From: Calothrix membranacea FACHB-236
GTDB taxonomy: Bacteria; Cyanobacteriota; Cyanobacteriia; Cyanobacteriales; Nostocaceae
DNA: 64,000 bases
Reading direction: 5' to 3'
NCBI RefSeq assembly: GCF_014696315.1
Contig: NZ_JACJPX010000030.1
Span: 1-64,000 of the forward strand
The translations under genes and the position numbers were made by a program. The notes beneath the pieces were generated by a model that did no database searches, was not told where the DNA came from, and was given only the letters and a program-made list of their open reading frames with translations. Shown here in pieces: positions 1 to 8,371 of this stretch (its first letter is position 1; the number at the start of each line of letters is the position of its first letter).

Positions 1-186
1 ATGTTCTCTATGGATGAGCGCTCATTGATAGACAACCCGATCACGTTGGTTATGAAGGAACCGATGTTCTCTATGGATGAGCGCTCATTGATAGACAACC
101 CGATCACGTTGGTTGTGAAGGAACCGATGTTCTCTATGGATGAGCGCTCATTGACAAACAACCCGATCTAATTGATTGTGAATCCC
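1..186. repeat. 63-bp tandem repeat, about three copies
   Basis: Copies start at 1, 64 and 127; the first two differ by one base (TATGAAGGA versus TGTGAAGGA) and the third decays after about 45 bases. Each unit holds the palindrome TGAGCGCTCA and a small CAAC/GTTG inverted repeat. The period is exactly 21 codons, and one forward frame is open from base 1 to a TAA at 169-171, so this could be the repeated tail of a gene starting outside the window. No recognised domain and no visible ribosome binding site argue for an intergenic repeat instead. An array with the same period lies at 45097-45428. Confidence 0.85.
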
Positions 187-325
187 TTAATTTTCCCCCT
201 TCCCCCTTCCCCTTTCCCCCTTCTTCCCACCCAGCAGATCCCACTGCTACACTAACTTAATTGGACAAAGGACAAATGACCAAGAACAAATGACAAATAA
301 GAGCCTTTTGTTCTGTCTCCCCATC

Positions 326-3300
326 ATGCCCAAAAATGCCGGCAACCGTCGCAGGTTATCGCGGATTTTCCTGTTTATTTTTACTTGTTTACTAACAGTT
401 ATCTTTTCCCTGACTTGGGTAAATGCCGAAGAAGAACCCAAACCCAAGCCTCAAGATTGGGAAATTAAAGGCATTGTCGCAGCCCTGGCAGACCCCTATG
501 CTGGAGTGAGGCTAGAAGCAGCAAAGAAATTGGGAGAATACAAGCTAGATGATCCCAAAAAGCAGATTCCCAACTATCAAGACATTGTAAACCAGCTTGT
601 TAAGCAGCTATCGCCACCAGACAAAGAAGAAAAGGAAGAAAAGAGCCTTTCCCGTAGAGCCACAGCCTCTGCACTGGGGCAGATGCCAGCCAAAGAATAT
701 GCCGCCAACGTCGCCGCACTCCTCAAAGATTCTGACAACGCTGTCCGTTATTACGCAGCCTCTGCACTAGGGCAGATGCAAGCCAAAGACTTTGCCGCTA
801 ACGTCGCCGCACTCCTCAAAGATTCTGACACAGCTGTCCGTAGAGCCGCAGCCGATGCACTGGGGCAGATGCCAGCCAAAAACATTGCCGCTAACGTCGC
901 CGCACTCCTCAAAGATTCTAACTCTAATGTCCGTAGTGCCGCAGCCTATGCACTGGGGCAGATGCAAGCCAAAGACTTTGCCGCCAACATCGCCGCACTC
1001 CTCAAAGATTCTGACACATCTGTCCGTAGAGCCGCAGCCTCTGCACTGGGGCAGATGCCAGCCAAAGACTTTGCCGCCAACATCGCCGCACTCCTCAAAG
1101 ATTCTGACACATCTGTCCGTTATTACGCAGCCTATGCACTGGGGCAGATGCAAGCTAAAGACTTTGCCGCCAACGTCGCCGCACTCCTCAAAGATTCTGA
1201 CACATCTGTCCGTAGAGCCGCAGCCTCTGCACTGGGGCAGATGCCAGCCAAAAACATTGCTGCTAACGTCGCCGCACTCCTCAAAGATTCTGACACAGCT
1301 GTCCGTAGTGCCGCAGCCTCTGCACTGGGGCAGATGCCAGCCAAAGACTTTGCCGCCAACGTCGCCGCACTCCTCAAAGATTCTGACACAGATGTCCGTA
1401 GTGCCGCAGCCGATGCACTGGGGCAGATGCAAGCCAAAGACATTGCCGCCAACGTCGCTGCACTCCTCAAAGATTCTGACACAGATGTCCGTAGAGCCGC
1501 AGCCTCTGCACTGGTGCAGATGCAAGCCAAAGACTTTGCCGCCAACGTCGCTGCACTCCTCAAAGATTCTGACACAGATGTCCGTAGAGCTGCAGCCTCT
1601 GCACTGGGGCAGATGCAAGCCAAAGACTTTGCCGCTAACGTCGCCGCACTCCTCAAAGATTCTGACTCATCTGTCCGTAGTGCCGCAGCCGATGCACTGG
1701 GGCAGATGCAAGCCAAAGACTTTGCCGCTAAGGTCGCCGCACTCCTCAAAGATTCTAACTCATCTGTCCGTAGTGCCGCATCTGAAGCGCTACCAAAGCT
1801 AGCCCCTCAAAGTTTACCTGCTATTGTGCAAGTTCTGAATGCAGTACGCTATTATCCCTCAGACGTAAATCAGTTGAGATTCTTTGCTTATTTTATCGGT
1901 GGTGGCGACCAAAATGTAGAAACTTTAATGCAATGGATTGGCAAGCCCAAGAATACACCAAATGATTTGACTGCTGACAAAGGCAGAAAAATCTTGGAAT
2001 TGTTTGAGCAAGCTTGGAAACTTAGTGATTCTCTCGATTTGCAACAAGAATTAGCACAACAAATTGCTATAGTTGCTGACTTAGTTACTTGGCAAGCACA
2101 GGATATTAAATTACTAGAACGCCACCATAGAAATCTTACAAATGGCGATTACAAACAAGCTGATACCGTGCGGCGTGTCATTGATAATGTAGCATTTTGG
2201 AAGTGGTTTTTCCTCGCCAGAAACATCATCCTCATTCACCTTGCCATTTGGCTTACCCTCATCCTTGCCTACCCTAAATTTACCCAAATTCTCGCACCTT
2301 TATTCTGGCATCCTTGGGCAAGGCGTATTCTTGGTTTTGGTTACATTGGCTTACTCTTAACTTGGGTTCCTTGGCTGCGTCATCGGCTGTTGCAACCATT
2401 TCAACCTTTGCTACTAGCAGATGCAGGGTTAGATAATTTCGTTGAGCAAGCTTATTTTGGTGAGTCTTTTGTCAAGGTTCCACGCGGTAGCACTCCGCCC
2501 CACAAGCAGGGCTACAGTGTACACACAAATCGGATTATGTTTCTAGATCCGAGTTTTACCCCCCTTAATCCCCCCTTAGAAAGGGGGGAAACAAGAAAAT
2601 CTAATTCCCTCCCCTTTCCAAGGGGAGGGTTAGGGTGGGGTAATTCGAGGGCTAGTAATGATTCGATAACTTTTGATGCAGGTAAGCAGAGAAGGAGACA
2701 AAGCTTCTCCTCGCTTATTCTGGGATTGAGGGGGATGCAGCCAAAGACAAATTCTCCAGACAACATAACACCAGAAATTCAACCAATTACCCAAGCAATC
2801 CCCACACTGCAAGGGCAAATTGTCTTAGAAGGCGAATCTGGTTTAGGTAAATCAATGTTTCTCCGCCATTTAGCGAACAACTCCCAGCGCTTATTTGTCT
2901 ACCTCCCCGCCCAAAAGTGTGACAAAGGCGTACTAGAAGCAATTTATGCCAAGCTACGGGGACAGGTAGACGATACCAAATTCCTGAAAAACCTGATTTA
3001 CAACCGAGCCTTAGATATCTGCATCGACGGACTCAACGAAGTCACCGCCGACACCAGGGCGAAAGTCTCCCAATTTGCCGAAAGCTTTTTCGGTGGCAAT
3101 ATCATGATGACCACCCAGCCCCTAGATTGGGTACCCCCTTCCACAGCGAAGAAATATGAATTGCAGCCATTGCAGCGGGAGCAGATTGAGCGGTTTTTGC
3201 TGTCGAGGGGACTGGGGACTGGGGACTGGGGACTGGGGACTGGGGACTGGGGAACGGGGAATGGGGAAATGGGGAATGGGGAAGGGGGAATGGGGAATGG

Positions 3301-5854
3301 GGAAATGGGGAATGGGGAAGGGGGAATGGAGAATGGGGAAGAGAGCAGAGGGAGCAGAGGTGCAGAAGAAGCAGAGGAGGAAAAACAAATTCTCCATACT
3401 CAACCTACAACAGACTTAAATTCCCTTCCCCCTTTACCCCTTCCCCCTTCCCCTTTTACCCCTTCCCCCTCCTACGCCCAAGCTTGTACCAACTACCTGG
3501 CGGAAGCCTTTAACGAACAACAATCGCCGGAAGATTTAGCCGCAGCCAAGCGCATTCTTTCTAACCCGATGGATTTAACGCTGGTGGCGCTGATGCTATC
3601 ACAAGGACAGCAACCTAATTTATTTCGCTTGCAAGAACAGCAATATCAGCTAATGTCGGCGGAATATCAGCGAGAATGGCATCAGGTATTTCCTTTAAGG
3701 CGATTCTCTCAGGCTGTTTACCAAATGCGGCTCAATGATGAAACCATCATACCCGCTGAGGAATTCCAACGGGAATTAACCAGCCTGGAAGATGAGAAAT
3801 ATAAAATGGTGATCAGCCGTCAATGGGAGAATGACGAAGGAGAAGCCGAGAAAAGGTGGTATTTCCGCCACGATAAAATCATGGAATTCTTCTTGGTGCA
3901 AAACTTTCTGGGTGAAGGTGAAGCAGTTCAAGAACGGGTTAATCAACACATTAACGATCCCCGGTTTCGCGGTGTCTATCTGTTATTAGCTAATTTACTG
4001 CCTTTAGATGCGGCTGTGGAACTGCGAGAACACATTATTGAATATGCAGCTAATAGCAAAGACCATACATTAAGTGATAAGTTTTTCCAGTTAGTACAGT
4101 TACGCTTACCTTCCCAATGGACTCAAGCCGAGACATTTAAGCAATTCCTACAACAACACGAACAGAAAACTGAATATTTAGATTTAGTAGCGAAGTTTTT
4201 AGAACAAGTTGATGCTCAGGTAAAGCGAGAAAAAGAATATCTAATTATCGAATCTATTACCAGTAGTCTCAGCAGTTATGCCCCTTTCCCTGTTTTAATT
4301 ACTATTGATACCCCCACTGATAAAGATATCATCCATTTAGTAGAACTCGCCCAACAATTACCTACAGAACAAACCCAAAAAGCTGGCTTATTAATCTACA
4401 AACTGCCGCCAGATACTACAGCCAGAATGGAAATTGCCAAGGTAAGGTTACGCGATAACTTTCTGCTAATTCCCATACCTTTAACATCTGTAGAAAAGGC
4501 ATTAAGCAATAAATATGACTGTTTCGGCTTGCTGGAAGAATATACTGATAGATACCTGCAACGGGCTGATTTCTTTGATGATAGAAACGCCATCACTGAT
4601 ACCTTATCATTTTTCGGTCGCACAGAATTACTACAACGCTTAGGCGAAGAATTAATCAGATATCAAGGTGTGGGTTTATTTGGCTTACGCAAGTCAGGTA
4701 AAACCTCAGTGCTGCTGCAATTAGGCTTTATGCTGCGGGAACATCCTATAGTCCACATCGATTTACAAACTTATAGTGGTTCTCGCTACGGTGCGAATTT
4801 ATTTAACAAGTTTATCCATTGTCTTTCTACTCTAGAAAGTGCCGATTCACTCCCCCAATTTCCACCTTTCGCCACCGATAAACCAGCCAGCGAATTAGCG
4901 AGTGAATTTATTCAACGAGTCAATCAACTTGCAAGCGCCATTCAAAGAAATAATCAATATAAATTGCCGATTCTCTGCTTTTTAGATGAAGTCGAAAGGA
5001 TTATTCCCACCCCAGCAGACAGCCGCGAAAAAGCCGAAGAATTTAATGCTGTTTTTGGCGCATTGCGAGTATTATGTCAACAACAACGGCAAATCTCATT
5101 ACTAATTGCTGATGTGCATCCCGATTGTAATCGCATTAATTACTGGTCACAACCAGGAGTTGCCACAAATCCAGTATATAGTTTCTTCAAAGAAATCTTT
5201 TTAGCGCCTTTCTCCGCTGAAGAAACCCAAGATATGCTAGTGAATCTGGGTAAGTTAATGGGCTTAGAATTTGATGCAGATACACCCCAACAAATCCACA
5301 ACCAAAGCGGCGGACATCCCTTTGTATCTCGTCAATTAGCTCGCTTTTTAACAGAGAAGATTAAAGATAATAATACCAAGCTCAATCAAAATGGTAATCT
5401 CCTAATTACCTGGGCAATGGTACAGCCTTATTTAGCCAGAACCTTAACCCAGAAAGGCGAGTTAAAGAATTACCTCGAAAAAAGCATTTGGGAAGACTTA
5501 GAAAAACGCAACTTTCAAGTTGCAATCTCAATTTTGCGCGTCATCGCCTGTAACGAACCATTCCACGACAAAATCCCCCAAGCAGCCCTACTCCACCACC
5601 TACAAAGCCGCTTTACCGCCAACCAATGCCTAGATGCTTGTAATTGGCTCACAAATGTTGGATTGTTGTATCAAGAGGAAATTGAGCATCAGGATTTCTA
5701 CCATCTCCGAATTCCTCTATTATCACGTTGGATACAAATGCAGATGACAGCAGAGGAAAGCGAACAATGTCGGATTTTGGTGGAGAACGTCCCTTCGATA
5801 ACTACCGCGTCGCCATTACAGATCCCTCCCACTTCTTCGGACGCAGCGACTTAA
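326..5854 (+). CDS. Giant HEAT-repeat membrane NTPase (STAND-like, two P-loops)
   Basis: Function not recognised. Numbered from the ATG at 326, there is a basic/hydrophobic N-terminal signal or anchor (about 8-35). It is followed by 12 near-identical 31-residue HEAT (PBS-lyase-type) repeats (about 109-488, core ALGQMxAKDFAANVAALLKD) and a diverged 13th. Membrane segments lie near 628-690. A first P-loop GESGLGKS (836-843) begins a NACHT-like part. A second NTPase begins at FFGR and has P-loop GLRKSGKTS (1453-1461) and Walker B FLDEVE (D1554, E1555). An upstream in-frame ATG at 290 lies in a degenerate ACAAATGACAAAT intergenic repeat, so 326 is preferred. Two low-complexity blocks (2490-2755 and 3208-3475) look like repeats captured in frame. 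The 3' end overlaps the next ATPase gene by 88 bases, implying co-translation. A regulatory or conflict NTPase is plausible but inferred. Confidence 0.85.
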   Translation: MPKNAGNRRRLSRIFLFIFTCLLTVIFSLTWVNAEEEPKPKPQDWEIKGIVAALADPYAGVRLEAAKKLGEYKLDDPKKQIPNYQDIVNQLVKQLSPPDKEEKEEKSLSRRATASALGQMPAKEYAANVAALLKDSDNAVRYYAASALGQMQAKDFAANVAALLKDSDTAVRRAAADALGQMPAKNIAANVAALLKDSNSNVRSAAAYALGQMQAKDFAANIAALLKDSDTSVRRAAASALGQMPAKDFAANIAALLKDSDTSVRYYAAYALGQMQAKDFAANVAALLKDSDTSVRRAAASALGQMPAKNIAANVAALLKDSDTAVRSAAASALGQMPAKDFAANVAALLKDSDTDVRSAAADALGQMQAKDIAANVAALLKDSDTDVRRAAASALVQMQAKDFAANVAALLKDSDTDVRRAAASALGQMQAKDFAANVAALLKDSDSSVRSAAADALGQMQAKDFAAKVAALLKDSNSSVRSAASEALPKLAPQSLPAIVQVLNAVRYYPSDVNQLRFFAYFIGGGDQNVETLMQWIGKPKNTPNDLTADKGRKILELFEQAWKLSDSLDLQQELAQQIAIVADLVTWQAQDIKLLERHHRNLTNGDYKQADTVRRVIDNVAFWKWFFLARNIILIHLAIWLTLILAYPKFTQILAPLFWHPWARRILGFGYIGLLLTWVPWLRHRLLQPFQPLLLADAGLDNFVEQAYFGESFVKVPRGSTPPHKQGYSVHTNRIMFLDPSFTPLNPPLERGETRKSNSLPFPRGGLGWGNSRASNDSITFDAGKQRRRQSFSSLILGLRGMQPKTNSPDNITPEIQPITQAIPTLQGQIVLEGESGLGKSMFLRHLANNSQRLFVYLPAQKCDKGVLEAIYAKLRGQVDDTKFLKNLIYNRALDICIDGLNEVTADTRAKVSQFAESFFGGNIMMTTQPLDWVPPSTAKKYELQPLQREQIERFLLSRGLGTGDWGLGTGDWGTGNGEMGNGEGGMGNGEMGNGEGGMENGEESRGSRGAEEAEEEKQILHTQPTTDLNSLPPLPLPPSPFTPSPSYAQACTNYLAEAFNEQQSPEDLAAAKRILSNPMDLTLVALMLSQGQQPNLFRLQEQQYQLMSAEYQREWHQVFPLRRFSQAVYQMRLNDETIIPAEEFQRELTSLEDEKYKMVISRQWENDEGEAEKRWYFRHDKIMEFFLVQNFLGEGEAVQERVNQHINDPRFRGVYLLLANLLPLDAAVELREHIIEYAANSKDHTLSDKFFQLVQLRLPSQWTQAETFKQFLQQHEQKTEYLDLVAKFLEQVDAQVKREKEYLIIESITSSLSSYAPFPVLITIDTPTDKDIIHLVELAQQLPTEQTQKAGLLIYKLPPDTTARMEIAKVRLRDNFLLIPIPLTSVEKALSNKYDCFGLLEEYTDRYLQRADFFDDRNAITDTLSFFGRTELLQRLGEELIRYQGVGLFGLRKSGKTSVLLQLGFMLREHPIVHIDLQTYSGSRYGANLFNKFIHCLSTLESADSLPQFPPFATDKPASELASEFIQRVNQLASAIQRNNQYKLPILCFLDEVERIIPTPADSREKAEEFNAVFGALRVLCQQQRQISLLIADVHPDCNRINYWSQPGVATNPVYSFFKEIFLAPFSAEETQDMLVNLGKLMGLEFDADTPQQIHNQSGGHPFVSRQLARFLTEKIKDNNTKLNQNGNLLITWAMVQPYLARTLTQKGELKNYLEKSIWEDLEKRNFQVAISILRVIACNEPFHDKIPQAALLHHLQSRFTANQCLDACNWLTNVGLLYQEEIEHQDFYHLRIPLLSRWIQMQMTAEESEQCRILVENVPSITTASPLQIPPTSSDAAT
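652..1790 (+). repeat. 93-bp intragenic tandem repeat encoding 12 HEAT units
   Basis: Twelve copies of a 93-bp unit lie head to tail inside the giant NTPase gene, each starting near GCAGCCTCTGCACTGGGGCA. They vary at only a few codons (SAL/DAL/YAL; MPAK/MQAK; RRAA/RSAA/RYYA). The near identity at DNA level points to recent duplication or gene conversion. The repetition also creates long spurious open frames in the other reading frames. Confidence 0.95.
2530..2660. repeat. Dispersed CCCCTTAATCCCCCC-type repeat inside a coding region
   Basis: The DNA here contains CCCCCCTTAGAAAGGGGGGA and CCCTTTCCAAGGGGAGGG. These are hairpin-rich motifs of a kind usually seen between cyanobacterial genes, but here translated in frame as Pro/Gly/Arg-rich sequence between the membrane segment and the first P-loop of the giant NTPase. 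Confidence 0.6.
3208..3475. repeat. Heptamer low-complexity repeat captured in frame
   Basis: GGGGACT units followed by GGGGAAT/GGGGAAATG units (about 3208-3345) and then CCCCTTCC-type units (about 3421-3470) interrupt the NACHT-like region of the giant NTPase. They keep the frame open as Gly/Asn/Glu-rich and Pro-rich sequence. The same motifs occur only between genes elsewhere in this window, for example at 23326-23394 and 47407-47458. Confidence 0.8.
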
Positions 5855-6963
5855 TTAATACCATGCTCAAATCCCCCTTTCAGGTGCGGATTTTGTTAGC
5901 AGGGAAGCGTTTAGGTAAAACCAGCGCTTTACGGGCTGTGGAGTGGAATTTGCTTAATCCTACTAGCAATTATCCCCGGCGCGCCTTCCCGGTATTAATT
6001 AACCTCCAGTTAGAACAACCCAAAGACTTAGATAACCTGCGTTACCTCCTCATCGCCAGACTGCGCGAAGCCATCGAACGCTGGCGACAAGTTCCTTTAG
6101 CCGAAATTCGCCAAATGTACCGCGACTTTCTCGGTAAAATCACAGGTGGAGAAGTAACCTTAAAGTTCCTCACTCAAGCCGATATTAAATTAAATTTTAC
6201 TAATGCCGATACTGAAAAGCGTTTAGATAACGATAACTTTCGGTTAGCATTCTTAAAAACCACAGAAGAACTGCGAAAGCTCAAATTTCAAGGCGTTTGC
6301 TTCCTCATCGATGGCGCTGAATTTATTGTCAAACAAACTTGGGCGAATGACGCTTGGGCTTACCTGCGCGGCTTAAAAGACACCGACACAGCGATAAAAT
6401 CTTCCTTAGGTTTATTACTCTCCGGCTACCGCGACTTAAAAGAATATCAGCAGCGCGTCGGTTCACCATTATTAAACATTGCCGAAATCGAATGGTTAGG
6501 TGCTTTAAGTGAAGAAGATACCAAAAAATTGATAAGCGATCGCGCCGAACAAGAAAACATCACCTTAAATGACGATACCATCACCGCAATCATCGAATGG
6601 TCAGGATGTCACCCCTACCTCACCCAACAAGCACTCAACCTAATTTTCGACTCCCACCCGCAACACTCCCTTGATAGTCTCATCGACAAATTACTCCAGC
6701 ATCACGACAAAGACTTTTCCGCCTGGTGGAACGACGAAAACCTCACCGGCGGCTTTAGCGAAGACGAACGCACAGTTTATTCTGCCCTCATCCATAACCG
6801 TAAAACCACCCCCCAAGACATAGCACAATATACCAGCTTCAGCCGCGCCAAAGTCACAGAAGCCCTAGAAGTCATCGCTGGCACTGGTGTCATCAGCAGC
6901 ATAGATGACGAGTTTTATACAGTCGGCTCTCGCCTGTTTGAGGAATGGGTGAGGCAGCAGTAG
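5767..6963 (+). CDS. P-loop ATPase with C-terminal winged helix
   Basis: AAA/STAND-type ATPase of about 398 residues. It opens with a HFFGR motif followed by a P-loop AGKRLGKTS (about 44-53), a probable Walker B (CFLIDGAEF), a GCHPYLTQQ sensor-like motif, and a C-terminal winged-helix segment (about 335-395: VYSALI...DIAQYTSFSRAKVTEAL...). The ATG at 5767 is chosen because GAGGAAAG sits just upstream; an earlier ATG at 5728 has no such site. The gene begins inside the end of the giant NTPase gene in another frame, so the two are almost certainly one operon and may form one complex. Target and role are unknown. Confidence 0.85.
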   Translation: MSDFGGERPFDNYRVAITDPSHFFGRSDLINTMLKSPFQVRILLAGKRLGKTSALRAVEWNLLNPTSNYPRRAFPVLINLQLEQPKDLDNLRYLLIARLREAIERWRQVPLAEIRQMYRDFLGKITGGEVTLKFLTQADIKLNFTNADTEKRLDNDNFRLAFLKTTEELRKLKFQGVCFLIDGAEFIVKQTWANDAWAYLRGLKDTDTAIKSSLGLLLSGYRDLKEYQQRVGSPLLNIAEIEWLGALSEEDTKKLISDRAEQENITLNDDTITAIIEWSGCHPYLTQQALNLIFDSHPQHSLDSLIDKLLQHHDKDFSAWWNDENLTGGFSEDERTVYSALIHNRKTTPQDIAQYTSFSRAKVTEALEVIAGTGVISSIDDEFYTVGSRLFEEWVRQQ

Positions 6964-7029
6964 AAGAAGCAAGGGGCAGGGAGATGAGGGAGTAAGAGAA
7001 ATTTTTAGCTCGAAGCAATAATGAGCTTG

Positions 7030-7180
7030 AACAGCCAGTAGGATGCGTTAGCGATAGCGTAACGCATCGATAAAGATGGTGCGTTACGGCTAATTATCAC
7101 TCTCTTAAGTTCCGAACTCCTTGCACAGCCGTAACACAACGCAGTGGCTCCCCGACTTAATATTTACTTTATAAATAGCC
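7030..7180. mobile_element. Partial copy of MITE family A
   Basis: Contains the internal palindrome GATGCGTTA (7042-7050) / TAACGCATC (7060-7068), the GTGCGTTACGGCTAA and AGCCGTAACAC motifs, and the right terminal sequence TTTACTTTATAAATAGCC (7163-7180) shared with the copies at 9666, 11609 and 44933. The left terminal repeat is missing. A family B element begins four bases further on. Confidence 0.7.
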
Positions 7181-7182
7181 TA

Positions 7183-7314
7183 TTAGGGACTTCCAGAAAA
7201 TAAATTATCCAATTTACAAGAGATAATATTTTTCTTCCTCCCCCTGCTCCCTGCTCCCTGCCCCCCTGCCTACTCAGCGACGGGATATTTATTTTTTTAG
7301 TTGGAAGTCCTTTA
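7183..7314. mobile_element. MITE family B, copy 1
   Basis: The ends are inverted repeats: AGGGACTTCCA on the left and TGGAAGTCCTT on the right, with AAATAAATTATCCAATTTAC inside the left end. The centre carries CCTGCTCCC-type heptamers. The right end overlaps the TAA stop (7312-7314) of the NarL-type regulator read on the minus strand. Related copies lie at 18391-18498 and, in part, at 57975-58065. Confidence 0.75.
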
Positions 7315-8025
7315 ATGCACCAAACCACCACGCAAAGCCCTCACAGCCGCTTGGGTTCTATCAGAAACACAGAGTTTACTCAAAATTCCCCGCACATGAG
7401 TTTTCACAGTACCAATAGTCAAATACAATTTTTGAGCAATTTCTGCATTATCACACCCAGCAACAATCAACTCTAAAACTTCCATTTCACGTTGAGTTAA
7501 AGAAGAAGTTTCTATGGTTTTCTCAATTTCTGAGTCAAGACCATCAATTAATACTCTTTTACCACTCCCGGCACCATAAACATCATCTTGGCGTACCTGC
7601 TTGAGTACAATATCTGCTATCGTCGGGTCAATCCACGGACTACCTGTATGAGTTGTTTTGACTGCATCTACTAACCTGTCTCTGTCAATATCCTTCCTAC
7701 AGTAAGAATCTGCCCCCGCCCCAAAAGCTGCTAACACAGCTTCCTCACTGCTTTGCATTGTCAGAATGAGAATTTTGGTGGTTAGTTCTGGATTCTGCTG
7801 TTGAAATTGCCTGTACTTGCGCGTCAATTCAATCCCATCCATATCAGGTAACCCGATATCAATAGTGGCAACATCCGGCTTCAGCGTCAACAAAAGTTGC
7901 AACCCATCCGTAGCGTTGGCAGCCTCACCAACAATTTTAATATCTGCCTCAGCCTGTAAAGCAGCCTGTAAGCCTATTCTGGTAAGGTTGTGGTCTTCAA
8001 TCACAACGACCTTAATCTCACTCAT
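7312..8025 (-). CDS. NarL/FixJ-family response regulator
   Basis: DNA-binding response regulator of 237 residues. The N-terminal receiver shows the acidic pocket (VVVIEDHN), phospho-acceptor Asp in TIDIGLPDMDG, and the conserved Lys in SYCRKDI. The C-terminal LuxR-type helix-turn-helix (LTQREMEVLELIVAGCDNAE...GTVKTHVRGIL) spans about 170-235. It is divergent from a receiver-histidine kinase gene 346 bases away, a possible partner. The gene ends exactly at a family B MITE, which supplies the sequence after the stop codon. Target genes are unknown. Confidence 0.93.
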   Translation of the reverse strand: MSEIKVVVIEDHNLTRIGLQAALQAEADIKIVGEAANATDGLQLLLTLKPDVATIDIGLPDMDGIELTRKYRQFQQQNPELTTKILILTMQSSEEAVLAAFGAGADSYCRKDIDRDRLVDAVKTTHTGSPWIDPTIADIVLKQVRQDDVYGAGSGKRVLIDGLDSEIEKTIETSSLTQREMEVLELIVAGCDNAEIAQKLYLTIGTVKTHVRGILSKLCVSDRTQAAVRALRGGLVH

Positions 8026-8371
8026 GGCTGTTACCTCTACCCGGATCTATCTAAAGTACAGAATAAAATATCTTCGCTATTTTACTGTGAAGTTTATACC
8101 AAAAGGAAGATGATGACAAATTTCCTAAGAAATACATCTACCATAAGTTATAAAAATATTATCTCTTTTTTAATACACCAAAATATTTATCTCAACTCTT
8201 CTAAGTAACAATTTGATGCACCTATCAATAGACTGAGGTTGAAATACAAAATAAATTAATTCTCAGATAAAGCCTTCAGGTAGATGACAAAAAAAATTAT
8301 CTAATTAAATCAATTTGTATCCCAAAAAGAGTTAACTTAATAAAACTAATTAGTTTATTGTCTAAACAGCT
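8026..8371. other. Divergent promoter region, AT-rich
   Basis: A 346-base AT-rich gap between two divergent signalling genes. It must contain both promoters, but no convincing operator, riboswitch or small gene was seen. Confidence 0.5.

Noticed and set aside
767-1802. Long open frames with repeated Cys/His-rich or Ser/Pro-rich peptides on both strands
   Set aside because: They are shadows of the 93-bp HEAT repeat DNA read in other frames; they have no start signals and only mirror the repeat period.
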